Assembly: GCF_007751715.1 (NCBI RefSeq) | Contig: NZ_CP036292.1 | Coordinates: 6,765,339-6,829,338, forward strand | Direction of reading: 5' to 3' | DNA: 64,000 nucleotides | Origin: Rosistilla oblonga | GTDB lineage: Bacteria; Planctomycetota; Planctomycetia; Pirellulales; Pirellulaceae | Shown here: piece after piece, positions 44,868-53,480 of the stretch | Numbering within the stretch: the stretch's first letter is position 1 | Layout: each line of letters opens with the position of its first letter | Position numbers and translations under genes: made by a program | Notes under the pieces: model-generated | Told to the model about the DNA's origin: nothing | Database searches by the model: none | What the model saw: the letters and a program-made list of their open reading frames with translations, nothing else

Positions 44868-46358
44868 ATGTTTCGCATCCCACTGACCCTCATCGCGGCG
44901 ATCTTCCTTTCCGCCTCCCTCTCGGCGGACGAACATCGCTTCCAGCACGAAAACGTTTTGGGGACTTTGCTCACCCTCGACGTCCACGTCGCGTCGCCAC
45001 AGTTGGCGCGTACGATCGAATCCGAATCATTGACCGAGATCGGCCGCTTGGACGCGATCTTCAGCAGCTATCGCGACGATAGCGAACTGAGCCGATGGCT
45101 GAAGCAGCCCGTTGGCGTCGATGCGGCTCTATCGGTCGAGTTGATCGCGGTGCTGCAACGGGCCGAACGCATCCGGCGGGAGAGCCACGGCGCGTTTGAT
45201 ATCCGCGCCGCCGCGATCGCTGAACTCTGGAAAAGCGAAGCGAACGCTGTTCGTAGTCCATCGGATGCGTTAAGGAATCAGATGGTTCAGTCGCTTGCCG
45301 AGCCAGCTGTTTCGTTCAGCAACGAACGTGTCCGCCGCCTGACCGACCACCGGATCAATCTAGATTCGCTGGCAAAGGGCTATATCCTCGATCGCGTTTG
45401 CGAAGTCGTTTCAAAGCACCTGTCGCCGGGGGATCGATTTTCGATCAACGTCGGCGGCGACCTGCGCACGATCGGCGCCGGAGCGACAAAAATCGTGATC
45501 ACCGATCCGCGGCGGCCTAGCGAAAACGCAAAGCCACTTGTTGAGTTCACCGCCCACGGCGAGGTCGCGGTGGCGACCAGCGGTACCTATCGGCGATCGC
45601 TGCAAATCAGCGAACGCAAGGTCCCACATCTGTTTGATCCTCGATCCGCGCTGCCCGTCGGACATGCGATCAGCGCCAGCGTGATCGCTGCCGACGCGAT
45701 CACTGCGGATGCTTTGGCCACCACGATCTCGGTCTTCCCCACGCATGAAGCGCTCCAGTGGATCGACGGGAAACCGGGCTGCGAATGTTTGATCGTCGAT
45801 GGGGAAGGGAAGGTCCACCGTTCGGCAAACTGGCCCACGGCCGATCCTTCACCCGCTTCGCGATTGATCGCTGCCGCCGACGCCAAGCAGGCTGGGATCC
45901 ATGTTTGGTTCAAGCTCGAACGTCCTTCGGGCAGCAGCTATCGACGTCCCTATTTGGCTGTCTGGCTGGAAGACTCCGATGGTTTCCCCGTCAAAACCGC
46001 GGTCCTGTGGTTGCAGACCGAACAACCGGGGCCGCGTTGGCATCGCGACCTGACGCGTTGGTATCGCAACGACCGGATGCGAAAGATCATCGAAAAGACC
46101 GACCTGATCGAAGCGATCTCCGGCGCGACGCGTGGGCCGGGAGAATACGAAGCTCATTTCGATGGGACCGACAACTCGGGAGAGCCTCTGCCAACAGGAC
46201 GCTACACTTTGTGCCTGGAAGCGGCCCGAGAGAACGGGACATACAAGATCATCCGCCAACGCATCGACTGGGGAACCGACACTGTCGAAAAGACGCAATT
46301 GAAGGGAAACATCGAGATCCCTCAGGCGGCTTATCAGATCGTTCCCGCTGTTCAATAA
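44868..46358 (+). CDS. ApbE-family FAD:protein FMN transferase fused to DUF2271
   Basis: A 496-residue secreted fusion. The ATG at 44868 begins a signal peptide (MFRIPLTLIAAIFLSASLSA). Residues ~25-315 are an ApbE domain (RLDAIFSSYRDDSELSRW, SHGAFDIRAA, NLDSLAKGYILDRV, SINVGGDLRTIG, ITADALATTISVF). ApbE moves FMN from FAD onto a Thr of target proteins. Residues ~340-490 are DUF2271 (VWFKLERPSG, YLAVWLEDSDGFPVKTAVLW). They contain EAISGATRGPGEY, close to the D-x-x-S/T-G-A-T FMN-acceptor motif, with Thr421 as a possible acceptor. The PepSY-type membrane gene follows 81 nt later. I infer an extracytoplasmic flavin redox module. Confidence 0.92.
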   Translation: MFRIPLTLIAAIFLSASLSADEHRFQHENVLGTLLTLDVHVASPQLARTIESESLTEIGRLDAIFSSYRDDSELSRWLKQPVGVDAALSVELIAVLQRAERIRRESHGAFDIRAAAIAELWKSEANAVRSPSDALRNQMVQSLAEPAVSFSNERVRRLTDHRINLDSLAKGYILDRVCEVVSKHLSPGDRFSINVGGDLRTIGAGATKIVITDPRRPSENAKPLVEFTAHGEVAVATSGTYRRSLQISERKVPHLFDPRSALPVGHAISASVIAADAITADALATTISVFPTHEALQWIDGKPGCECLIVDGEGKVHRSANWPTADPSPASRLIAAADAKQAGIHVWFKLERPSGSSYRRPYLAVWLEDSDGFPVKTAVLWLQTEQPGPRWHRDLTRWYRNDRMRKIIEKTDLIEAISGATRGPGEYEAHFDGTDNSGEPLPTGRYTLCLEAARENGTYKIIRQRIDWGTDTVEKTQLKGNIEIPQAAYQIVPAVQ

Positions 46359-46439
46359 CTTGCGACTCAAGAACTTCAACACGCGTCGCTTGAGGGCCTC
46401 CCAACGAGCGACGCAGGTCCAAACCCCGCCGCTCCACAT

Positions 46440-47048
46440 ATGCCTCCTGATCCAAAGCCAAGCCGTTGGCTGTATCGCAAATCGGCCGCCGCCTTCCGCT
46501 GGCTGCACATCTATCTTTCGATGTTGAGTTTTGCGTCGCTGATGTTTTTTGCACTGACCGGGATCACGCTAAATCATCCGACTTGGCTCGGCGGCAGCGT
46601 TCAAAACGTAATCGATCAATCGGGGCAGTTGCCGACGCAATTGTTGGCCGGCGAGGTCGATGAGCTGGAGATCGCCGAGACGCTGCGGGCCGAACATCGT
46701 CTGAAAGGACGGGTCAAAGAATTTGAGACCGACGACTACGAATGTATGCTCGTCTTCAAATCTCCCGGCTATGCGGCGGATGTTTTTATCGATCGCGAAA
46801 CCGGCAACTACTCGCTGACCGTCACCTCCAGCAACGCCGTGGCGATCATGAACGATCTCCACAAGGGGCGCGACAGTGGCCCGGCTTGGAGCCTGTTGAT
46901 CGACGGGTCGGCAATCCTGATGGCGATCATGTCGCTGTCCGGGTTTGGGCTGCTCTTCTATCTCAAAAAACGCCGCGCCGCCGGAGTCCTCACCGCCCTG
47001 GCGGGAACCATCGCCGTGTTGGCGGTCTGGATCCTCGGCGTCGCCTGA
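46440..47048 (+). CDS. PepSY-associated transmembrane protein
   Basis: A 202-residue protein with membrane helices near residues 27-46 (MLSFASLMFFALTGITLNH), 155-175 and 182-201, and an extracytoplasmic segment between them (residues ~50-150). The motif ...LHIYLSMLSFASLMFFALTG, followed by NHPTW, is typical of PepSY-TM proteins, which move electrons across the membrane or anchor flavinylated partners. It sits directly downstream of the ApbE-DUF2271 gene. Together they look like the inner-membrane and periplasmic parts of one redox system. Confidence 0.82.
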   Translation: MPPDPKPSRWLYRKSAAAFRWLHIYLSMLSFASLMFFALTGITLNHPTWLGGSVQNVIDQSGQLPTQLLAGEVDELEIAETLRAEHRLKGRVKEFETDDYECMLVFKSPGYAADVFIDRETGNYSLTVTSSNAVAIMNDLHKGRDSGPAWSLLIDGSAILMAIMSLSGFGLLFYLKKRRAAGVLTALAGTIAVLAVWILGVA

Positions 47049-47134
47049 GTATTCATAACAATGGAATTGGGGAAGCTGCCCTGTGTCGGCCATCGGCCTG
47101 TGTGGAATGCACGCCCAGCGTTTGAACGGTCTTG

Positions 47135-47330
47135 AAGCCGCGGTAGTGGCGGTCGCGTAAAGCCTGCGGCGCCAGCCGCAGGTGCCGTAGACGTCGCTTG
47201 AAACGCAAGCCCCGGTCAGGGGCGACAGGATTCGAATCTGTCGCCCCTGACCGGGGCTTTGTTCTTGTTTGTGGGACGCTGTCCTGCGGCTGGCGCCGCA
47301 GGCTTTATGCGACCGCCGCAGCCGCGGCTT
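47135..47330. repeat. Solo multi-hairpin palindromic repeat (R1 family)
   Basis: A ~196-bp near-perfect palindrome in the gap between the PepSY-type gene and the aldolase gene. The outer arms run from 47135 rightwards and from 47330 leftwards (CCGCGG...GCGGTCGCGTAAAGCC against GGCTTTATGCGACCGC...CCGCGG). Each arm contains its own small hairpin (CCTGCGGC-GCCA-GCCGCAGG, and its reverse complement near 47283-47302). The centre is a perfect 21-bp stem (47208-47228 with 47238-47258). The same three-hairpin design is repeated in tandem at 62699-64000. Confidence 0.85.
47208..47260. terminator. Strong central hairpin of the solo R1 repeat, possible bidirectional terminator
   Basis: A perfect 21-bp stem rich in CCCCGG/CCGGGG, with a 9-nt loop (GATTCGAAT). 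It is followed by TTT on the plus strand; AAGC on the other side gives only a short T-run for the minus strand. It sits between convergent genes (PepSY-type, plus; aldolase, minus), where a bidirectional terminator would be expected. Confidence 0.45.
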
Positions 47331-47350
47331 TGGGAATTGGGTGCCGCGTG

Positions 47351-47514
47351 CGAATGTTGGTTTGAATGCCCGGACGCGCGGGGCGATGCCCACGCGGTTA
47401 AACGAGAGAGGGGCCGCGAGATTTTTTAACCGCGAGCACAGCGGGCCGCGCGCGAATGCTGGTTCGAGTACCCGGACGCGCGGGGCGATGCCCACGCGGT
47501 TAAACGAGAGAGGG
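47351..47514. repeat. Pair of 62-bp direct repeats
   Basis: Two copies, 47351-47412 and 47453-47514, nearly identical over CCCGGACGCGCGGGGCGATG and CCCACGCGGTTAAACGAGAG. The second ends 14 nt before the aldolase stop codon. Between them lies TTTTTTAACCGCGAG, which partly mirrors the CGCGGTTAAA of the repeat. No gene is supported here. Confidence 0.8.
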
Positions 47515-47527
47515 CGGCCTGATTCGG

Positions 47528-48517
47528 CTACGCTTTCAGTTCGCTGAGGACGCGGCGGACGATGGCGTCGATGCTTTCGGGAGTCGCGGAGGCGGAGGTT
47601 ACGGCGCCGTTGGTGTATGACGTCATCATGCCTCGGACTTTGGCTTCGGTCTGCGCACTCTTGTCGTATTGTGCGGCGGTCATCGGTTGACGACTGCGGC
47701 CCATGTCCCAGCCGCGAGTTCGCAGGCCGGCGCGAAAGCCTTCGGGGAATTCGCCCGTTCCGATCATCGTATCGAACAGCGGCGTCAATTCGTTTTGCAA
47801 GCGAACCGCTTCGCTCAAGTCGCCCGCTTTGCAAGCCTTGTAGACCGCGGCGGTCAATTCGGGGACGACACCGCTGGTCGCGTTGGTGCCACCATCGGCT
47901 CCCATCAACAGCATCGCTGACAACGAAGCATCCCAGCCCGTCAAGAAACTGAACTCCGGTCGCTGCGGGCGAATCGCGGCGATCATCCGCATCATGTGGG
48001 GCAGGTCGCCCGAGCTGTCTTTGATGCCGACCACGCGAGGGCACTCTTCGGCCAGACGGCGGACCGTTGCCAGATCGATCTCCGACGCAAACAGAGGAAT
48101 GTTGTAGAGCGTGACGTTGACCGAAACGGCGTCGGCGATCTCACGGAAATAACTGTAAACGCCTTCGTCGCTCAACTTGAAATAATAAGGAGCGACGATT
48201 GCAACCGCTTGGGCACCCATTTCGCCATACGCGTCGCAGGCCTCGATCGTTTCGCGGACGTTCGCTTCGGCGGCACCAACCAAAACGGGAACGCGACCGG
48301 CGGCCTGATCGATCACGATTCGAGCGATCTCGCGGCGTTCGGCTGCGGTAAAGCGAACGAACTCCCCCGTACTTCCGTTGGGATACAACCCATCGACGCC
48401 ATGAGCGATCAACCAATCGACGTAGCCTCGCAACGTTTGTTCATCGACGTTGCCGCGAGGGTCCAGCGGGACGATGTTTGGGGTCAGGATGCCGGTGATG
48501 CGATTGGATTGGGCCAT
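47528..48517 (-). CDS. Dihydrodipicolinate synthase/N-acetylneuraminate lyase family aldolase
   Basis: A 329-residue TIM-barrel aldolase. The ATG at 48517 (MAQSNRITGILTPNIVPLDP) is chosen over a TTG at 48559 because the family starts here. Motifs: NGSTGEFVRFTAAERREI (substrate site), TLYNIPLF with the catalytic Tyr, and VVGIKDSSGDLPH with the Schiff-base Lys. It lacks a diaminopimelate or sialic acid gene neighbourhood, so whether it is DapA, a NanA-like lyase or a sugar-acid aldolase cannot be told. It is a single gene, divergent from the GT39-like gene. Confidence 0.9.
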   Translation of the reverse strand: MAQSNRITGILTPNIVPLDPRGNVDEQTLRGYVDWLIAHGVDGLYPNGSTGEFVRFTAAERREIARIVIDQAAGRVPVLVGAAEANVRETIEACDAYGEMGAQAVAIVAPYYFKLSDEGVYSYFREIADAVSVNVTLYNIPLFASEIDLATVRRLAEECPRVVGIKDSSGDLPHMMRMIAAIRPQRPEFSFLTGWDASLSAMLLMGADGGTNATSGVVPELTAAVYKACKAGDLSEAVRLQNELTPLFDTMIGTGEFPEGFRAGLRTRGWDMGRSRQPMTAAQYDKSAQTEAKVRGMMTSYTNGAVTSASATPESIDAIVRRVLSELKA

Positions 48518-48693
48518 CGATTCGCTAAGGGAAGGAGGGAGAGTATGGTCAGCGGGCAAGGAACAATGTAGCCTGAGCCAGCCCGATAGGTCGAGTATCG
48601 TCGCGATCGATCCAGATCGCGACAGGTTACCTACAATAGTAGTTTGAACCTATTGAGTTGGTACTGCCGAAGTTTCCGAGAAACGCAACAAAA

Positions 48694-50889
48694 ATGACTT
48701 CCCGTCGCCGTAAACCGAAAACCCAGGGCGACCCACATCCACTTCCCCCTCCAGCGGTCGAGCCCGCCGAGCCTTCTTGGCTCCGTCTGGTCTACCAGAT
48801 TGCGATTCCCGCCCTTCTGGGAGTTTGGCTTTGCGTGTGGGTCACACAGATACTCTATGACGGCGGTCAAACCGATCGCTCTCACCCCCGCTGGCATCTG
48901 CTGTTCAGCTTGTTTTTCCTGCCAGATGAGATCTTCGCCGCCTGGACCGATGGCGTGGTCAGCTGGCGCGGCCCAGTCGATCGATTGCGGGTTTTGATGA
49001 TTGTGACTGCTGTGACCTTGCCCAGTTGGCTGCTGGGAGGGCAATTGCTGCGGGTCAGCGGGATCGCTCGCCGAATGCGAGGGATCGAAGTCGCGATCCT
49101 TGGCCTGGCGATCGGGCTGTCGCTTCAAGCGACTGCAACACTGATGTTGGGACTCGCAGGCTGGGTCAGCCATCGCGCGGCGATGCCGCTGCTGGGGGGA
49201 ATCCAGATTGCGATCGCGCTGGCATTGGGGGCCCACCGGTCGATCGGTCGCGATCAAATTTGCGACACCTGCAAACAGCTGGCCCGCCCCGCGGGAGAGC
49301 ATCCGTTGGCGGTGGGGTTAACGCTGATCGGGATCGCGTTGGTCGCGATCCGCTGTCTGTTGCCGAGCAATGAATTCGACGTCTTGGAATACCACCAGGG
49401 GGCTCCGAAGCAGTGGTTTCAGGAGGGGCGGATCGGATTTTCCGAGCAAAACATTTACGCCAACATGCCGATGGCGGCGGAGATGCAGACGCTTTCGGCG
49501 ATGTCCTGGGCCGGGGCTTTGGGAATCGAAGACGCTTGGTGGTGGGGCGGATTGGCGGGCAAATCGACGATGTTCCTGTACTGGATCCTGGCGATCGGCG
49601 CGATCGGTTGCTTGGCCCGACGCTGGGTCGGCGGCCAAGCGGCATGCTGGCTGGTGGCGGTCGCCTGCAGCGGTTTGGCGTTTGCTGAAGTCACCGTCTT
49701 GGGGCTGATCGAACCGGCGGTCGCCTGCTACTTCGCAGCCGCGTTGCTGGCTCTGGCCGCGCTACGCCACCAGTTGGCAACGCAGCCGGCGGCGATGTTT
49801 TGGGTCGGCTTTTTGGCTGGCAGCGCGCTGGCCTGCAAATACCCGGCGCTACTGTTCGTCTGCTTGCCCGTCGGCTTGCTGGCCGCGTGGCAGATCTTCC
49901 GCCAGCGATCGACAGTTCCGATCGACTTTCGCGTTCTGGGGATGTTTGTCTTAGGATGCGCCATCACCGCCGGTCCGTGGTTGGCGAAGAATATGGTGCT
50001 TGCGCATAACCCCGTCTATCCGTTGGCGGCTGGTTTGCTGGGCGGTTACCAGTTCTCCGAAGCCAAGATCGCTCAGTGGCAAGCGGCTCACGCGGTTCCG
50101 ACACGCTCGCTGTCGGCGCTGGCCGATTCGCTGTTCAGTATCGCCTGGTCCTGGAAATCGCAAGGAGCGATCCTGATCCCGCTGGCGCTGATCGGTCTGC
50201 TGCGGATCAAGCGATCCCCGGCGGTGCGGATTGCCGTGGCGATCGCGATCTTTGTGTTTGCTGTCTGGTGGTTGCTGACTCACCATCTGGAAAGGTTCTT
50301 ATTGCCGGCGATCCCGCTGGCGATGCTGTTGGCCGGTTTTGGAATCCGGACGATGTTCCAGCAATTGGGTCGCCCGTTGGCCAGCATTTGCCTGACCGTG
50401 GGGATACTGTGCAATCTGGTCTTGATGGCTGTCTCGCCGACGATGGGAGACCCGCGACTGCTGGTCGACACGAGTGCGATTCGCCGCGAGGGGATCGAAC
50501 CGACCGATTCGATTCGCGTTCCCGAACACGTCCTGTGGGCGAACCGCAATCTGCAGTCGACCGATGGGGTGCTGCTGCTGGTCGGCGACGCGGCGATCTT
50601 TAATTATGAAGTCCCGCTGCGCTACAGCACCTGTTTCAACGTTTCGGATCTTTCGGAGATCGCCTGCCTGCCCGACGAGCAGTGGCGAGGGGAGTTTGAA
50701 CAACGGGGGATTCGCCACGTATTAGTTCATTGGGGCGAGATCGACAGGTATCGCGGCGAGGGGAATTACGGCTTCGATCCGTCGATCACGCCGGAGCTGA
50801 TTCGAGCGATGGTCGACCAAGGGGTACTCAAACCACTCGACACGGGACTCGATCCGCAGCGGGTCGAAGTCCTTGCCGTCGGTCCATAA
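48694..50889 (+). CDS. GT39-like polytopic membrane glycosyltransferase (putative)
   Basis: A 731-residue protein with about 11 membrane helices after a short basic, Pro-rich N-terminus. The ATG at 48694 is preferred to a TTG at 48658. After the first periplasmic loop it has DVLEYHQGAPKQWFQEGRI and YANMPMAAEMQ, which resemble the acceptor/lipid-phosphate sugar loop of ArnT/PMT/RgtA-like GT-C enzymes (family 39). The C-terminal ~140 residues are soluble. GT-C enzymes move sugars from polyprenyl phosphates at the outer face of the inner membrane. The substrate is unknown. Confidence 0.75.
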   Translation: MTSRRRKPKTQGDPHPLPPPAVEPAEPSWLRLVYQIAIPALLGVWLCVWVTQILYDGGQTDRSHPRWHLLFSLFFLPDEIFAAWTDGVVSWRGPVDRLRVLMIVTAVTLPSWLLGGQLLRVSGIARRMRGIEVAILGLAIGLSLQATATLMLGLAGWVSHRAAMPLLGGIQIAIALALGAHRSIGRDQICDTCKQLARPAGEHPLAVGLTLIGIALVAIRCLLPSNEFDVLEYHQGAPKQWFQEGRIGFSEQNIYANMPMAAEMQTLSAMSWAGALGIEDAWWWGGLAGKSTMFLYWILAIGAIGCLARRWVGGQAACWLVAVACSGLAFAEVTVLGLIEPAVACYFAAALLALAALRHQLATQPAAMFWVGFLAGSALACKYPALLFVCLPVGLLAAWQIFRQRSTVPIDFRVLGMFVLGCAITAGPWLAKNMVLAHNPVYPLAAGLLGGYQFSEAKIAQWQAAHAVPTRSLSALADSLFSIAWSWKSQGAILIPLALIGLLRIKRSPAVRIAVAIAIFVFAVWWLLTHHLERFLLPAIPLAMLLAGFGIRTMFQQLGRPLASICLTVGILCNLVLMAVSPTMGDPRLLVDTSAIRREGIEPTDSIRVPEHVLWANRNLQSTDGVLLLVGDAAIFNYEVPLRYSTCFNVSDLSEIACLPDEQWRGEFEQRGIRHVLVHWGEIDRYRGEGNYGFDPSITPELIRAMVDQGVLKPLDTGLDPQRVEVLAVGP

Positions 50890-50926
50890 TACGTTGGGCG
50901 ATCCAATGTACAATGGAGGTGACGCC

Positions 50927-51163
50927 ATGCCGACCGTTCTGAGAAGTGGGCCTTACCGGTTTTACTTCTACAGCCACGAGCCGAATGAGCCGTCGCATGT
51001 GCACGTGGATCGAGATGAGGATTCTGCGAAGTATTGGCTGCAACCCGTTAGTCTGGCTCGCAATCTTGGATTCCGCGGACACGAGCTTCGTGAAATTGAA
51101 CGGATCATTGGCGACAATCAACAAGAACTCCTGGAGGCCTGGAATGGCCGGTTCGGAAATTAA
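50927..51163 (+). CDS. DUF4160 domain-containing protein
   Basis: A 78-residue protein starting at an ATG with an excellent GGAGGT ribosome site. The DUF4160 pattern is clear: GPYRFYFYSHEPNEPSHVHV, DEDSAKYWL, and a late HELREIERIIGDNQQELLEAW. It overlaps the next gene (DUF2442) by 20 nt. DUF4160 and DUF2442 genes are often adjacent and have been suggested to act as a toxin-antitoxin-like pair; biochemical roles are not established. Confidence 0.88.
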   Translation: MPTVLRSGPYRFYFYSHEPNEPSHVHVDRDEDSAKYWLQPVSLARNLGFRGHELREIERIIGDNQQELLEAWNGRFGN

Positions 51164-51428
51164 GCCTGGCGAACGCGTTAAAGATGTCCATTTCGGCGAT
51201 GACGCGTTCAGCGTCGATCTATTGGACGGTCGCACGATCACGGTGCCCTATGCCTGGTACCCGCGTTTGCTTCATGCCTCCCCAGAGCATCGCGCGAACT
51301 GGAGGCCTTGTGGCGGTGGTTTTGGGATCCATTGGCCTGACCTCGACGAGGATCTGAGCACTGAAGGACTATTGCGAGGTGCGCCTGCGCCACGCGAGGC
51401 GGAGCAAGCAGGCGGTCGTTCAAATTAA
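51144..51428 (+). CDS. DUF2442 domain-containing protein
   Basis: A 94-residue protein. The ATG at 51144 has GGAGG just upstream and lies inside the 3' end of the DUF4160 gene. The DUF2442 core is present: VKDVHFGDDAFSVDLLDGRT, then PYAWYPRLLHASPEHRANW, and FGIHWPDLDEDLSTEGLL. The last ~15 residues (GAPAPREAEQAGGRSN) are an unstructured tail. It is translationally coupled to the DUF4160 gene and is likely its partner. Confidence 0.88.
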   Translation: MAGSEIKPGERVKDVHFGDDAFSVDLLDGRTITVPYAWYPRLLHASPEHRANWRPCGGGFGIHWPDLDEDLSTEGLLRGAPAPREAEQAGGRSN

Positions 51429-51645
51429 CAGGGACGCAAATGTCGCTATGCTGACCTCGTCCTCTTTTCGCAACGCAGACTCGCTTCACAAACGATCGCT
51501 GTTTCACGTCGCTCGCTTCTTTGGTGGCGACGGCCATGCACTTCCTGAGTGCCCCGAGAAGGTGAGACCTTCCGCCGATTGAATCTCTAACAACTTCACA
51601 CGTTAAAAACGTAAAAACCTTTTCACGACCGCTGTCGGTTCTGCG

Positions 51646-52641
51646 ATGCGAAGTCCCAGTCAAATTTTCGATTTCACGCCCAGCGGTTTGCGGTTGGGGC
51701 GTTGGCGTGGGACGACCTACGCGATCGGTTGGAGCTATCTGGGGCTGGGAGCTGTGTTGTTTGTCGCCGCGTGGTGGCTGAAGGTCTGGCCGGGGAACCA
51801 GGATCTGCCCTGGTTGGCTCTTGTCGTCTGGTTGGCGATCGGATTTGTCGGCGGATTGCAAGAGAGTGCTCACGCGGTGACGGCGTGGCTGTTGGGAGGC
51901 AAGTCGCGGTTGATGATGATCGCGGGGCACGGCGGTGCCGGTCAGTACCGAATCTTTGGCGGGCCAAGGCAAGCGATCGTCGCGGCAGCCGGCCCGGCAA
52001 GCAGCTGTCTGCTGGCGCTGCTTGTCGCGGGGATCTTGATGTTTCGTGGCGAGGCGTCGTTGTGGCAGATGCTCGATCCGCTGCGACCTCCCGAATTGGT
52101 CGGCCGTCTGAACCTCGTGTCGATCGGAAAAGTTGTTGCCTGGATCGCGATAACGCTCTCGGTTGTCCAGATGTTGCCGCTGTGGCGATGCGACGGCCGG
52201 ACATTATTAGACGGATTGGTGGCGACGTTCCGGCCGCACTACACGCCGTCGGCGAGAGCTCATGCCGCGGCAGTTGTGATCGGCTGGATCGCGTTTGCGA
52301 TGGTCGGTTTGTCGCTTGGAGTGGCGATGTTCGAAGATCGCCAGGGGGTGCCGCGATGGCCCGTGCTGGCAGCGGTTGGGCTGGTGCTGTGGATGTCGGG
52401 GCAAAAAGTCGATCCGCGGATCCGAGTGATCGATGCGAAGCACCAGCCGATCGGATGGTTAGGGGCTCGGCGGATTCGGCAAGCGCACCACCGCGAGATT
52501 CGGGAAGCTTCGGACATCGCTCAGCTCGATGCGATCTTGGACCGGATGACGCAGCACGGTGCCGATTCGTTGAGCCATGCCGATCGCGCGGTGCTGAAGC
52601 GGGCGAGTCTTGCCTTGAAAAGGCACTCGAACAAATCCTAG
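51646..52641 (+). CDS. Membrane protein resembling S2P/M50 proteases but lacking a zinc ligand
   Basis: A 331-residue polytopic protein with about six membrane helices. The third has LQESAHAVTAWLLGG in the place where M50 site-2 proteases have HExxH, so the first His is Gln. The later LPLWRCDGRTLL keeps the Asp and the LPxxxxDGxxLL shape of the family's second motif. The C-terminal ~75 residues are soluble and charged. It is therefore probably a pseudoprotease or a distant relative with another role. The R2 repeat array starts right at its stop codon (52639-52641). Confidence 0.75.
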   Translation: MRSPSQIFDFTPSGLRLGRWRGTTYAIGWSYLGLGAVLFVAAWWLKVWPGNQDLPWLALVVWLAIGFVGGLQESAHAVTAWLLGGKSRLMMIAGHGGAGQYRIFGGPRQAIVAAAGPASSCLLALLVAGILMFRGEASLWQMLDPLRPPELVGRLNLVSIGKVVAWIAITLSVVQMLPLWRCDGRTLLDGLVATFRPHYTPSARAHAAAVVIGWIAFAMVGLSLGVAMFEDRQGVPRWPVLAAVGLVLWMSGQKVDPRIRVIDAKHQPIGWLGARRIRQAHHREIREASDIAQLDAILDRMTQHGADSLSHADRAVLKRASLALKRHSNKS

Positions 52642-53480
52642 CGAAGCCGGGAGGGTCGAAAAACGAGCGTTCAGCTAGTTTTTCGGGGAGGGCTTGAGCG
52701 CTGGTGCGAGCACGACGAATTTAGCTGTGCGACGCCCCTCCCCGAACTTTGCTTCGCTCGTTCGACCCTCCCCTGCAAACTTCGTTTGGGGGCGGGTGAA
52801 GTCTGTTGTTCGCGGCGGCGAAACTTCACCCGCCTGGCGAAGCCGGGAGGGTCGAGAAACGAGCATTCAGCTAGTTTTTCGGGGAGGGCTTGAACGCTGG
52901 ATCGAGCGGGACGGATTTAGCTGTGCGACGCCACTCCCCGAACTTTGCTTCGCTCGTTCGACCCTCCCCTTCAAACTTCGTTTGGGGGAGGGTGAAGGCT
53001 GTTGTGATTGGCACCAAAATTCACCCGCCCGGCGAAGCTGGGACGGTCGGAAAACGAGCGTTTAGCAAGTTTTTCGGGGAGGGATTCGCCGCTGGGGCGA
53101 GGACGACAAATTTACCTGGAACGCCCCTCCCCGAACCTCGCTTCGCTCGTTCGACCCTCCCCTTCAAACTTCGTTTGAGGGAGGGTGAAGGCTGTTGAAC
53201 GTGGCACCAAAATTCACCCGCCGGGCGAAGCCGGGAGGGTCGGAAAACGAGCGTTTAGCAAGTTTTTCGGGGAGGGCTTGAGCGCTGGATCGAGTACTGC
53301 GAATTTGCAGCGGACGCCCCTCCCCGAACTTTGCTTCGCTCGTTCGACCCTCCCCTTCAAACTTCGTTTGGGGGAGGGTGTAGGGTGTTGTAAGGGGCGG
53401 CGAATGTGCGCCCACCCGTCGAACTAACGGACGGTCGGGAAGCGATTGCCAAGCTGGTTTTTCGGGGAGGTCCGAATGCA
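52641..53480. repeat. Tandem array of ~195-bp multi-hairpin repeats (R2 family)
   Basis: Four full units start at GCGAAGCCGG-like sequences at 52641, 52837, 53032 and 53225 (periods 196, 195 and 193), with a degenerate fifth from ~53418. Each unit has three inverted-repeat pairs. In the first unit these are: GGGAGGGTCGA/TCGACCCTCCC as outer arms; TTCGGGGAGGG/CCCTCCCCGAA inside; and GGCGGGTGAAGT/ACTTCACCCGCC across the unit border. The periods are not all multiples of three and no frame is conserved, so it is not coding. Confidence 0.9.

Noticed and set aside
47225-47245. tRNA-like T-arm sequence (GATTCGAATC)
   Set aside because: It is the loop of a perfect 21-bp hairpin; no acceptor or anticodon arms exist around it.
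52641-53480. CRISPR array
   Set aside because: The repeated unit is ~195 bp with no short constant repeat and variable spacer pattern, and no cas genes are near.
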